Positions 1 to 7,939 of a stretch of 64,000 nucleotides of DNA are shown here, in pieces. Below the pieces are notes generated by a model, which had not been told where the DNA came from, ran no database searches, and was given only the letters and a program-made list of their open reading frames with translations. A program made the translations under genes and the position numbers. Origin of the DNA: Afifella aestuarii (GTDB lineage Bacteria; Pseudomonadota; Alphaproteobacteria; Rhizobiales; Afifellaceae); contig NZ_SAUF01000005.1 of NCBI RefSeq assembly GCF_004023665.1, forward strand, positions 1 through 64,000, written 5' to 3'. Positions within the stretch are counted from its first letter, which is position 1; each line of letters opens with the position of its first letter.

Positions 1-899
1 TCGGCATGGAGGCGATGGTCTCCTACATCGACGGCGACCCCGACCGTCCGCTGATTACGGGGCTCGTGCCAAACTCACAGCAGGCCGTGCCCTATGATCT
101 GCCCGGGCACAGGACCAAGAGCGTGCTTCGGACGAATACCTACAAGTCTGGAACGCCGAGCGAGTTCAACGAGATCTCCTTCGAAGATGCCACCGGTGCG
201 GAGAACATGTTCTTCCACGCCCAGAAGGATCAGACCACGAAAGTCTTGAACAATCGGGTGAAACGCGTCGACGCCCACGAGGTCGAGAGCATCGGACAGA
301 ACAAGTCGATTGATGTCGGGGGCAATCACCAGGAAAAGATCGGCGGCTCCATGAATCTGTCCGTGGGCGGGGGAAGGGGCGCGCCTCTCCTGGCGACGCT
401 CGGTGGCATTGTCGCCGCCGGCGGGCTGGATTCCGCCAATGGATCGGCAGCGATCGACGACGAACTGCTGCAGACTTTCACGCAATCCGTCAGCGCCGTC
501 GGCGCGGCCGCAGAAGCGGCATCGCTGAGTGCTAATTCGGCCGTAACGGGCGCTGGCGGTTTCCTTGCCGAAGGTGGCGCCCAGCAGATGGCGACGGGCT
601 CGTTCCTGGGTGGGCTTCTCGGCAAGTTGATGCCGCTGACGGGCATCGTCAATACGGTGATCGAAAAGTTCCGGTCCGATACGATCGGCATCGCGCGCAC
701 CGAACAGATCGGCCTCTACAAGAACACCTCGGTCGGGCACACGATGACCCTCAATGTCGGGGAAGAATTCATCATCAAGTGCGGACAATCGAAGCTGATG
801 ATGGACAAGGAGGGCAACGTCACGATCGTCGGAACCAAATTCTATTTCGATGCCTCCGGCCATGTGCAGATCAACGGCGAGTTGATCGACTTGAATTGA
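1..899 (+). CDS. vgrG: T6SS spike protein VgrG (TssI), C-terminal part
   Basis: This is the 3' portion of a VgrG gene whose start lies before the window. The frame is open from base 3. The first visible residues, GMEAMVSYIDGDPDRPLITG, are the typical end of the VgrG gp5-like OB-fold (an EGDPDRPLVTG-type motif). The text that follows has short Val/Gly/Asn repeats of the phage-spike needle type, for example IGQNKSIDVGGNH and TMTLNVGEE. An Ala/Gly-rich insertion sits at about residues 120-200. VgrG trimers tip the T6SS tube and bind PAAR proteins and effectors. The genes directly downstream (DUF2169 adaptor, PAAR-like protein, nuclease, immunity) fit an effector cassette delivered by this spike. 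Confidence 0.9.
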   Translation, partial: GMEAMVSYIDGDPDRPLITGLVPNSQQAVPYDLPGHRTKSVLRTNTYKSGTPSEFNEISFEDATGAENMFFHAQKDQTTKVLNNRVKRVDAHEVESIGQNKSIDVGGNHQEKIGGSMNLSVGGGRGAPLLATLGGIVAAGGLDSANGSAAIDDELLQTFTQSVSAVGAAAEAASLSANSAVTGAGGFLAEGGAQQMATGSFLGGLLGKLMPLTGIVNTVIEKFRSDTIGIARTEQIGLYKNTSVGHTMTLNVGEEFIIKCGQSKLMMDKEGNVTIVGTKFYFDASGHVQINGELIDLN

Positions 900-906
900 G
901 ACCCTG

Positions 907-1974
907 ATGCTCGGCCGCAACGACAGCCCCTTCGCCGCTATCGGCTACGAGCAGGTTCACCGTGACGGCGAGCCCATGGCGGTGGTGGCATTGAGGGCGG
1001 ACTACGAGATCCGGGAGGATGCGACGCTGGCCTTGAAGCCGGAGCAGGCGATCGTGCTGACGGACGAATATGCGGGCAACCCGCACGCCTCGCCGCTGAT
1101 GCGCGCCGCCGACCTTGTGCCGTTCAAACTGGCGACGGACGTCACGGTTCTCGCCCGTGCCTATCCGCCGCCCGGCCAGGAAACTGCGCCGGCGTGGTCC
1201 TGCGGGTTGCGGGTGGGAAATCGCGATCTCGTCTTGCGCGTCAGCGGGCCGCGGCATTGGCGGCGCGTCAAGCGCCGCTGGAGCCTCGGCGAGCCGGATC
1301 CGGTTGCTTAGGTCGATCTCGACTATCGCGAGACCTGGGGAGATAAGGCGGGGCCGGGCGGCGATCCGCCGTCGAGCAATCCACTGGGCCGCGTGCCGCC
1401 AAGCCCGGAAGACGGCGCCGAGGCGGCGGAAGCGTTCGTGCTCCCGGCAGTCGACCGTCCCGACGCGAAATACGACGATCCCTTTGCAACGCATGCTCCG
1501 GCTGGCTTCGGACCCATCCCGCCGTTCTGGCGTCTCCGGCAGCATTATGCCGGAACCTATGACGAGGCCTGGCAGGCGGAGCGCCATCCACGCCTGCCGG
1601 AAGATTTCGACTACCGCTTCTACCAATGCGCCCATCCGGATCTCGTCCTGCCCGGCTATCTTGCCGGCGATGAGGCGGTGCAGTTCGCCCGGCTGACGCC
1701 GGGCGGTGCCAAGCGGCACTTCTTCCTGCCGCGGGTGCAGCCGGTGGCGCGCTATGTCTGGAGCGACGAGCGGCAGGTGACGCAGCGCCTAAACCTCGAC
1801 GGGCTGCATCTCGACCTGCGGGCTGAGCCGCTGTCGGTTTCTCTCACCTGGCGCGGCTGGCTGCCGATCTGCCCTTCCTTCCTGCGGATCGACGTCAGGC
1901 TGGAAAATCCCGGCGACCCGGCGCTCTCCTCCATCCCAAGGGCCGCGCTCCACGGCATCGACGAGGTCGCCTGA
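907..1974 (+). pseudogene. DUF2169 T6SS adaptor-type gene interrupted by an in-frame TAG
   Basis: A single reading frame starts at ATG 907 and reads 134 codons to a TAG at 1309-1311. It then continues in the same frame to TGA 1972-1974, giving about 355 codons if the stop is ignored. The sequence around the stop, EPDPVA-stop-VDLDYRETWG, matches the conserved centre of DUF2169 proteins, where a W..G.PEP segment leads into an LRYE..FGG-like segment. Both halves therefore belong to one ancestral protein. DUF2169 proteins are found beside VgrG, PAAR and effector genes and are thought to help load effectors. The end overlaps the next ATG (TGATG). A one-base change such as CAG to TAG would explain the stop. 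Suppression or a sequencing error cannot be excluded. Confidence 0.8.
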
Positions 1975-2486
1975 TGAGCTATCCGCCGCGCAGGGGCAGC
2001 CGCGACACGTCCGAAGGGCTGGTCATCTCGAAATATCCCGACGTCTGCCGCTCGCCGGTGGCGCCGGTGCCCTACACCATCGTCGCCTTCCAGTCGGACG
2101 ACGCCAACACGGCGACGAGCGTGCGCTTCACCGGCCAGCGCGCTCACAAGCAGGATTCGATCATCACCTGTTGCACCGGCGACGAGCCGGGCACCGGCCT
2201 CGGTGTCAAGTCCAACACCGTCACCTCCGTATGCCATCGCAAGGAGCATTCCAGGACGGTGCGCGTCGAGGGGCAGTGGGCGACGCGCGACGGCGACGAA
2301 TGGTGGATGAACAACAAGAACACCATCGGCTGTCTGGTCTGGCCGCACCCCGACTATCCCGACGACCCCACCCCGCCGCTGAAAGAGCAGCCGGACGAGG
2401 AGGAGAAGTCCTCGCAGCACGCCGAGTCGAGCGACGGCGAGACGGCGCAGGGCGTTGTGATGAGCGACGCCGCCCCGTTCGGCTAA
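1974..2486 (+). CDS. PAAR-like DUF4150 protein, N-terminal half of a T6SS nuclease effector
   Basis: This is a 170-residue protein of the DUF4150 PAAR-like type. It has the expected order VPYTIVAFQSDD, TSVRFTGQRA, GDEPGTGLGVKS, a later charged strand and a Trp/Asn-rich end. Such proteins cap the VgrG spike and often carry a toxin at the C-terminus. After about residue 125 the protein becomes Glu/Pro/Asp-rich, as in a linker. It ends at TAA 2484-2486, but the same frame is open beyond the stop all the way through the nuclease domain to 3416. The gene therefore looks like the front part of one longer effector cut by a nonsense codon. Its start overlaps the stop of the DUF2169 gene. Confidence 0.8.
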   Translation: MSYPPRRGSRDTSEGLVISKYPDVCRSPVAPVPYTIVAFQSDDANTATSVRFTGQRAHKQDSIITCCTGDEPGTGLGVKSNTVTSVCHRKEHSRTVRVEGQWATRDGDEWWMNNKNTIGCLVWPHPDYPDDPTPPLKEQPDEEEKSSQHAESSDGETAQGVVMSDAAPFG

Positions 2487-2683
2487 GTTGCCGGCAAGCA
2501 ATATGCCTTTCTGGACAAGACCGGCAGATACACCCAGCCGGGAACCGGCACCTCGTCTCCGCCACCGGAGACGCCGGAACAAACGTCTCGATCGCCGGAG
2601 AAACCGTCACCGCCGAGCCGCTGGTGGACCGTGATCCGACGTGCGCTTGGTCTGGCTGCAACCAATCCGGAAGCTGCGGCCGG
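2487..2683 (+). repeat. 197-bp direct repeat, copy 1 (effector linker)
   Basis: This segment encodes the Pro/Ser-rich linker and the start of the toxin part (VAGKQYAFLDKTGRYTQPG onward). It recurs at 4500-4696, 2013 bp downstream in the same orientation, with a single mismatch (GGCAAG versus GGCGAG). The repeat ends exactly at GGCCGG. The following bases differ between the copies. Confidence 0.95.
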
Positions 2684-3416
2684 TGTTGGTGCCGGGGCCG
2701 CAACCGGTGCCTTGGCCGGCGGCGTCGGCTTTATCGGCATCTCGCGCGCTGATGCCATTGTGGAGGATGCCGAGCGGGCTCAGGTGGGGCTTCCGCCGAG
2801 GACGCGGACACTCTTCCTGCGACGACCCCTCGAGCTTGAGCTACGACTTGACCGCCCTGCCGAGCCCGTCGGCCGCACGGATAACAACGTCTCCGTCCGA
2901 GGCGCGAAATCGGAATGCGACGAATTGTGCGAGCTCGCTTGCCAGTGCAAGCGAGATAGGCAAGGCGAACGCACGCTCACCGACTGCGTTTCCAAGAAGC
3001 TGAGGCAGAAATATTACGATAAGGAGGGACGCAAATTCGCGGATGGCACGCCCCGTCGCCCGACCAGCCCGACGGCGGACGGCCCGCGCCCGGAGGTGAG
3101 CTATCGTAAGGGAAGCGATGGGACGTACCAACCGGTCGAAAGCGGCACCGACGCCGGCATGCCGTCCTCGCAGGTGCCGATCACCGGTGCGCCACGACCG
3201 GACGTCTCCTGGTGGAAGAACGGCCAACTCTGGAAGATCCTCGAACTGAAGTTCAAGGGAGATAAGGATACTCCAATGCAGGAAAGAGGCGCCTACCGAG
3301 ACATCGCAAGGGACCAGGGTCTCGATCCTGATGAAGACGTCATCAAGCTCGACGTCGAAAAGGACTGTGTCGAAGGCAGCGACGGCCGCTGCAAGGCAAA
3401 GCCGGACAAATGTTGA
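2631..3416 (+). CDS. VRR-NUC type T6SS DNase toxin domain (C-terminal half of the effector)
   Basis: The region encodes a nuclease toxin of the VRR-NUC/TseV type. In the 261-residue product from GTG 2631, the core RPDVSWWKNGQLWKILELKFKG supplies Asp191, Glu205 and Lys207, the D-ExK signature of PD-(D/E)XK-like nucleases, followed by Gln217 and AYRDIA. A Gly/Ala-rich hydrophobic stretch at residues 18-37 may be a membrane-crossing segment. A cysteine cluster is at Cys96, 100, 104 and 106. The frame is open from 2487, directly after the TAA that ends the PAAR part, and that extra stretch is a Pro/Ser-rich linker. Whether the toxin is now made from the internal GTG, by readthrough, or not at all is unknown. 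The downstream DUF3396 gene is its expected immunity partner. Confidence 0.75.
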   Translation: MIRRALGLAATNPEAAAGVGAGAATGALAGGVGFIGISRADAIVEDAERAQVGLPPRTRTLFLRRPLELELRLDRPAEPVGRTDNNVSVRGAKSECDELCELACQCKRDRQGERTLTDCVSKKLRQKYYDKEGRKFADGTPRRPTSPTADGPRPEVSYRKGSDGTYQPVESGTDAGMPSSQVPITGAPRPDVSWWKNGQLWKILELKFKGDKDTPMQERGAYRDIARDQGLDPDEDVIKLDVEKDCVEGSDGRCKAKPDKC

Positions 3417-3439
3417 ATGACTATGTCTTGGAGACGACG

Positions 3440-4426
3440 ATGGATTTTCCGCAAGATCTGAAGCTGGACCCGGCTGACATCGAGGCGCGGGGCATCCTGC
3501 GCGACGAGTCGATCCACAAGATCCGCTCGCGGGTCGGGGTGCTGATGTCGCTCTACTTCCTGGAAGGCTGGCGCCAGGACAAGCGCAAGGGCCTGCTTGA
3601 TTGCCTGTCGGACTATCTCGGCTTCTTTGCCGAGAATGTTACCCATTTCCAAACGTTACAAAAGCGAGGCTATCGCCGCTGGAGCAGGGACGGGCTGCCG
3701 GAACCTTATCGGAAAATGGATAGTATTGGATCGGAAGAAGATTTTTACTTCAGCATGATTGAGGATAACCCAGAGGAGAGCGACGATCCCTCGCTGTGGC
3801 GCATTTCCACTTTTGGCTTCTCCCGCAATGACAAGAACAGGCCGCTATCCGGCTTGAAGGCGCACTTTCCGCCAAGCTTCGTGTTCGACGATCCCGACCG
3901 TTTCGTGGAACTCGTTCGCAGCTGGAGCGAGCGGCTGGGCGCGATCCACGGTTCGGCAGGACTGGGCGCCCTATCGGTGCCGGGCTCGGAGACCATGGAG
4001 GACGCCTACTACTACCCCTGGCTGATGCACTATCCCGCGCTGGAATACGATGCCATGGGCGACTACTGGAGCGAGGTCCGTCACGGGGGATATCGGCAGC
4101 CGCGCTCGTCGAACTGGCTGACGGCGCTCGGCGACGAAAACGTCGCGGCGTTGGGCGGAGCGGCGGCGGTCAAGGCGCAGTTGACGGAGGAGATGACGCT
4201 GTCGGTCTATGATGGCGGCGTGCTGATCCGGGCGAGCCAATTGCCGGCTCTGGGCGATCTGGCGACCGGCGGCATCCCCGAAGGCTATCGCACGGCCGCC
4301 CGGATCATCAAGCCGATCCGCTTCGAGGGCTACCAATTCAGTGTCATCAAGCTGCCGCAGCATCTCAACACCGGACGGGAGGCCCGGCTGGTGGAAACGC
4401 TGAAATGGATCCGGCGCTTTGACTGA
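3440..4426 (+). CDS. DUF3396 (TsiV-type) immunity protein to the VRR-NUC toxin
   Basis: This 328-residue protein shows DUF3396 features: an HGSAGLGAL segment at residues 170-178, the YYPWLMHYPALEY segment at about 191-203, a YDGGVLIRAS strand near 257-266 and the terminal LKWIRRFD. DUF3396 proteins are cytoplasmic immunity partners of VRR-NUC T6SS toxins. An ATG at 3410 would overlap the toxin stop. I prefer ATG 3440 because a GGAG lies just before it and the duplicated copy of this gene's 5' end (4425-4497) begins at the same MDFPQDL. The position directly behind the toxin gene is the usual effector-immunity order. Confidence 0.8.
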   Translation: MDFPQDLKLDPADIEARGILRDESIHKIRSRVGVLMSLYFLEGWRQDKRKGLLDCLSDYLGFFAENVTHFQTLQKRGYRRWSRDGLPEPYRKMDSIGSEEDFYFSMIEDNPEESDDPSLWRISTFGFSRNDKNRPLSGLKAHFPPSFVFDDPDRFVELVRSWSERLGAIHGSAGLGALSVPGSETMEDAYYYPWLMHYPALEYDAMGDYWSEVRHGGYRQPRSSNWLTALGDENVAALGGAAAVKAQLTEEMTLSVYDGGVLIRASQLPALGDLATGGIPEGYRTAARIIKPIRFEGYQFSVIKLPQHLNTGREARLVETLKWIRRFD

Positions 4427-4863
4427 CGATGGATTTTCCGCAAGATCTGAAGCTGGACCCGGCGGATATCGAGGCGCGGAGCATCCTGCACGACGAGGCG
4501 TTGCCGGCGAGCAATATGCCTTTCTGGACAAGACCGGCAGATACACCCAGCCGGGAACCGGCACCTCGTCTCCGCCACCGGAGACGCCGGAACAAACGTC
4601 TCGATCGCCGGAGAAACCGTCACCGCCGAGCCGCTGGTGGACCGTGATCCGACGTGCGCTTGGTCTGGCTGCAACCAATCCGGAAGCTGCGGCCGGCATG
4701 AAGGGCTTCGACCGCATCCTCCTCGCGCGCCTCGGCGCCCCGGTCGACTGGCGCGGCCAAGCCTTCGGACCGCACCCCGACAACATTTGAACCAGCGGTT
4801 TGGCCGAAGCTCGGGGAAGCACTTGTCGGGTTGATCGAAGGCACCAGCATGACGCGGCACTAA
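4425..4863 (+). pseudogene. Scrambled duplicate cassette: immunity start, effector linker, immunity tail
   Basis: Three pieces are joined here with no intact gene. Bases 4425-4497 repeat the start of the DUF3396 gene (3436-3508, four mismatches in 73). Bases 4500-4696 repeat the effector linker. From 4697 the text reads MKGFDRILLARLGAPVDWRGQAFGPHPDN, then stops at 4788-4790. One frame over it continues FEPAVWPKLGEALVGLIEG to a TAA at 4861-4863. The last piece resembles the MKGFDRIVLARL segment of the gene at 5957-6675, so it is probably the tail of a second immunity family with a one-base frameshift. The pieces are in different frames, so no fused protein is expected. Confidence 0.75.
4500..4696 (+). 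repeat. 197-bp direct repeat, copy 2
   Basis: This is the second copy of the effector linker segment 2487-2683, with 196 of 197 bases identical. It is joined on the left to a fragment of the DUF3396 gene. On the right, at GGCCGG, it joins an immunity-gene tail that begins CATGAAGGG. The same GGCCGGCATGAAGGG occurs at 6372-6386, which marks GGCCGG as the likely crossover point. Confidence 0.95.
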
Positions 4864-4880
4864 GGGGAGTTTTGAGCGCG

Positions 4881-5960
4881 ATGCAACTGACCTTCACCTC
4901 GTGCCAGGCCGTGTCCTGGGACGTCTTCTACGTCCGTGGCAGCCGGGACGACGCCGATCCCTTCGCGCCCTTCTCCCGCGTTCTGCAATATGCCAAGGGC
5001 AGGCAGCGCGGTGGCTACGACTGGGCCTACAACGACTATCCCTTCGCCTCCGGCGACATGACGTTGTTCCGCTGGGACGAGGTCGGCGCGCGCATCCTGA
5101 CGGTTCTGGGCGAGCCGGGCGTCGTCGCCTCGCCGGACGCGGAGTTTGCCGAGGAGCGAATGGTCGACCCCGCTTTTGCGTGGCAGGAGGGGTTGCGACT
5201 CGGGCGTATGACCGCCCTGCGGCAAATCGACGGCGATCTCTACGCCGTCGGCGAAGGCGGCCAGAACTATCGCCGGGCGGGCGGTGCCTGGCCGCCACTC
5301 GACCGGGCCTTCTTCCGGCCGGAGATCGATCCGGACTGGGACAAGGAGTTTTTTCCGTCCGATCTTCGGCAAAGCGGAAAATCTAAAATTACCTATCTCC
5401 TTGAGCATCCTGATATTATGACGCGGCACACCGAGCGGCTGGTCGAAGTCTATCGTGACGACCTGATCTACGGGATCAACGGTCCGAGCGCGGAGGAGAT
5501 CTATATCTGCGGCAAGGACGGGCTGTTGGCGGTGCGCACCGACGAGGCGGGCTTCCGGCGTCTGCCGCAGCTGACGGACAATCGCCTGCTCGATATCGCC
5601 GTGCTCGACGCGGAGAGGATCGTCGTCTGCGGCGAGGAAGGTGAGCTCTTCGTCGGCAACCATCGTCACAGCTTTCGCCCGGCGGCGACCAACGGTCAGG
5701 GTCAGATTTTTCGGCGCATGGCGGTGTTCGGCGGTAGGCTCTATCTGGCAGGCGGGTCGGCGGATGGCCTTCCCGGCGGCCTTTTCGTGCTCGACGGGCG
5801 GCGCGTGAAGCAGGTGGAAACCGGCCTCGACCCGGAGATCGGCGGCCTTACCTGGCTGAGTGCGACGGACGAGATGCTGCTGGCGGTCGGCCACAAGGAG
5901 ATCGTGCGCTTCGACGGCAAGCGCTGGGACCGGGTCGACTATCCGGGCAACCAGCCATGA
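4881..5960 (+). CDS. Propeller-like protein of unknown function in the T6SS effector island
   Basis: This 359-residue protein starts at ATG 4881, preceded by AAGGGGA. I do not recognise a named family. The second half has repeated short beta-strand units with motifs such as EEIYICGKDGLLAV, ERIVVCGEEGELFVG and GRLYLAGGSADG, spaced about 40-50 residues apart. This looks like a beta-propeller or similar repeat fold. No signal peptide or membrane segment is visible. It lies between two immunity-gene remnants, and its stop overlaps the next ATG (ATGA), so it is probably translated with the 5957 gene. A role as an orphan immunity or accessory protein is possible but only inferred from position. Confidence 0.6.
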   Translation: MQLTFTSCQAVSWDVFYVRGSRDDADPFAPFSRVLQYAKGRQRGGYDWAYNDYPFASGDMTLFRWDEVGARILTVLGEPGVVASPDAEFAEERMVDPAFAWQEGLRLGRMTALRQIDGDLYAVGEGGQNYRRAGGAWPPLDRAFFRPEIDPDWDKEFFPSDLRQSGKSKITYLLEHPDIMTRHTERLVEVYRDDLIYGINGPSAEEIYICGKDGLLAVRTDEAGFRRLPQLTDNRLLDIAVLDAERIVVCGEEGELFVGNHRHSFRPAATNGQGQIFRRMAVFGGRLYLAGGSADGLPGGLFVLDGRRVKQVETGLDPEIGGLTWLSATDEMLLAVGHKEIVRFDGKRWDRVDYPGNQP

Positions 5961-6675
5961 CCGGAGCGGCGACGATGAATCTCGGTGAGGAGCTTTACGA
6001 GCGGATCAACGGCACCGGCATGGGGGCCTGGCTGGCGGACCTGTTTCAGCGGCTCGGCCTGCCGTTCCCCGCCGCCTCGCTCGCGCCGCAGGCTCGCCAT
6101 GTCACCGACCGCTCGACGGGTTTCGTCCTGACGATAGGCCGCACCGCGGCGCAGGAGAGCGACTGGCACGATGCGCTGGTTCTGGAGCGGGCGGAGGGCG
6201 ACGCGACGGCGCCGATGCCGCATGGGCTCGACCCGGCAACCGAGACGCTGGACAGCGCCAAGCGCAAGCTGACGGATACGATCGCCCGCGGATCGACTGA
6301 CGAGATCATTGCGGGCGACCGTCGCGTCTCGTTCTTCATGGATGGCGGCGCGTGGTGGAATTGCGCTTCAGGGCCGGCATGAAGGGGTTCGACCGCATCG
6401 TCCTCGCGCGGCTCTTGGGAGGCGAAGAAAGGCTTGCCGAAGTGCTTGGGCCGAGTTGCCCGATCCACGACTATGACGGTGGCATCGTCGTTCAGGCCGG
6501 CCCCGAGCCTCAACTCGGCGATATCAATCGTGGGCTTGTGCTCGACGACTATCGGCGCGTATCGCAAGCGCTTGCGCCCATTCGCTTCGAGGACTACCCG
6601 CGCGGTCTCTTTGTTCTTGGAGAGCCTTTCGACTCGCTTGAAGAAACTCGGAAGTGGATTCGGCGCTTCGATTGA
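5957..6675 (+). pseudogene. Frameshifted chimeric immunity gene (unknown-family N-terminus, DUF3396 tail)
   Basis: The frame from ATG 5957 reads 141 codons and stops at 6382. A second frame, open from GTG 6352, continues to 6675. Near 6356 the first frame reads FFMDGGAWWNC while the second reads VELRFRAGMKGFDRIVLARL. Joining them by restoring one base gives FFMDGGAWVELRFRAG, which suggests a single-base deletion. The second half then passes, at LLGG, into a clear DUF3396 tail (YDGGIVVQ, PIRFEDYPRG, RKWIRRFD) that aligns with the end of the gene at 3440-4426. The gene therefore looks like a recombinant of two immunity families that later picked up a frameshift. The first 130 residues match no family I recognise. 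Confidence 0.7.
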
Positions 6676-6688
6676 TCCGCAGTCGGCC

Positions 6689-7090
6689 GTGAACGGGCTG
6701 ACGCTGAGCCACAAGCATTCGGATGGCTGGGTGCGTTCGACCCTGCCGGACGTGTGCAAGGCGCCGGACAAGCGCTTCCCTTCACCAATGTCGCTTTTGC
6801 CAGGGATCTCGCCAAGGGCACGAGAACCGTATTCTCCCATGGCGGGGCGATGAACGGCATCAAGGGGTCGGAGTTCTACAAATCGATCGGCCACGAGCCG
6901 GGCACCGGCGGCGGCGTGAAGTCGGGCGTCAACCTTCACCGGCGACCTGGCTTTCCTGGTCGCCCAACGTCTTCATGGAAGGCCGCCCCGACACCCGCCT
7001 CACCGACAACATGCTCCTCAACAAGGGCAACACCATCTCGACCGGCGGGTATTTTACAGGAACGCTCACAGGAGCTAGCGCGGCAACCTC
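6689..7090 (+). pseudogene. Frameshifted second PAAR-like DUF4150 relic
   Basis: Three frames together spell one DUF4150-type protein. The first part, SHKHSDGWVRSTLPDVCKAP, is a typical start. After a shift near 6775 it reads PFTNVAFARDLAKGTRTVF and GHEPGTGGGVKSGV. After another shift near 6930 it reads SPNVFMEGRPDTRLTDNML and NKGNT. The order matches PAAR-like proteins (DVC, PYPN, GDE.G..GGV, V...G....R..D). At least two frameshifts make it a relic. No recognisable toxin follows: about 100 bp later the opposite-strand GIY-YIG gene begins. Start and end are approximate. Confidence 0.7.
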
Positions 7091-7100
7091 TGAACGGCGG

Positions 7101-7646
7101 CTATGCGCCCATCTCGGTCGTTCCGATAGTCAAATCCGTTACTTGAAAGCCGACGTTCGCCATAAAAAATGTAGGGGCCATTAAGCAGCCGGACGATGCG
7201 GACGGAGCCGCCGGGCCAAGCGCCTCCTGGTCCGCCAGCGGGTCGGCAATGGCGACAAAGACGGGCGGAAGCCCGGCCGCTTCCGGCGGTGCACCGACCA
7301 GCTTTGCCCGGCCGGAGGCGGCAATGAGGGCGGCATATTTGGCCTGCCGGCGGCGGGCCAGATCTTTCGAGTTCAGGCCGCTCCGGCTGGTGACGACGAA
7401 GACCATCTCGGCAAAGGCCTTGTCCTTGTCGCGCCGGTGGGAGCTCAGGCGCTTCATGACATCGACGGTCTCGCCGACATAGGCGAGCGTCTCAGACCCG
7501 TTGCGCCCGACAAGGATGTAGGTCGCAGCCTCACCGGATTTGAGACCGAGCTCCCGCAGCGCCTCGGTGTGCCGGAACGGGGCGGAGAAGGCGCAGGCGG
7601 TGCCGACGACGTTCTCGGCAGAACGCGCCGCGAGCGGACCCGACAT
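7101..7646 (-). CDS. GIY-YIG nuclease domain protein
   Basis: The protein contains a GIY-YIG core. The first strand is ATYILVGRN and the second is LAYVGETVDVMKRLSSHRRDKD, with the expected Arg in the helix after the second strand, then FAEMVFVVTSRSGLN. This resembles stand-alone GIY-YIG proteins of unknown role rather than UvrC or homing endonucleases. ATG 7646 gives 181 residues. The frame is open far upstream, to about 8090, but that stretch is low-complexity and partly overlaps vdcD, so the true start is uncertain. The gene sits at the border of the decayed T6SS island. It could be part of the accessory DNA, though its sequence alone does not show this. Confidence 0.6.
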   Translation of the reverse strand: MSGPLAARSAENVVGTACAFSAPFRHTEALRELGLKSGEAATYILVGRNGSETLAYVGETVDVMKRLSSHRRDKDKAFAEMVFVVTSRSGLNSKDLARRRQAKYAALIAASGRAKLVGAPPEAAGLPPVFVAIADPLADQEALGPAAPSASSGCLMAPTFFMANVGFQVTDLTIGTTEMGA

Positions 7647-7939
7647 CGCATCGAGGCGCCGGATCAGCGTGACGCTGCCGAGATCTGTGGAGCAGAAGGA
7701 TGTCGGTGCGAGATCTTCAAGGCTCAGGTTGAGGCCTCCGGCGGCTGGTTCGTTCCCCGCTTTGGGCGTCGCTTCATGGGAGCATCGACCAGCGGCAGAA
7801 GTCGCTGGAGAAGAAGCGTCGCCAGAAGGCTGCCGCCGATTTTCACCCGCTCGCAGGGCTCGCAGATGCACGCCGCCCCGGACGCAAGCGCACCCGTCAA
7901 GCCGCCGCGACATCGGCTTCCGCAGACAGAGCCGCTCGC

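Noticed and set aside
1309-2486. Stop-codon reassignment as an explanation for the TAG and TAA in the T6SS genes
   Set aside because: Other genes in the window end normally at TAG and TAA, and frameshifts are also present in the island, so local decay or error is simpler.
4800-4880. Upstream extension of the propeller-like gene to 4800
   Set aside because: The extra 27 codons lie within the remnant immunity tail in another frame, and a good ribosome binding site precedes ATG 4881.
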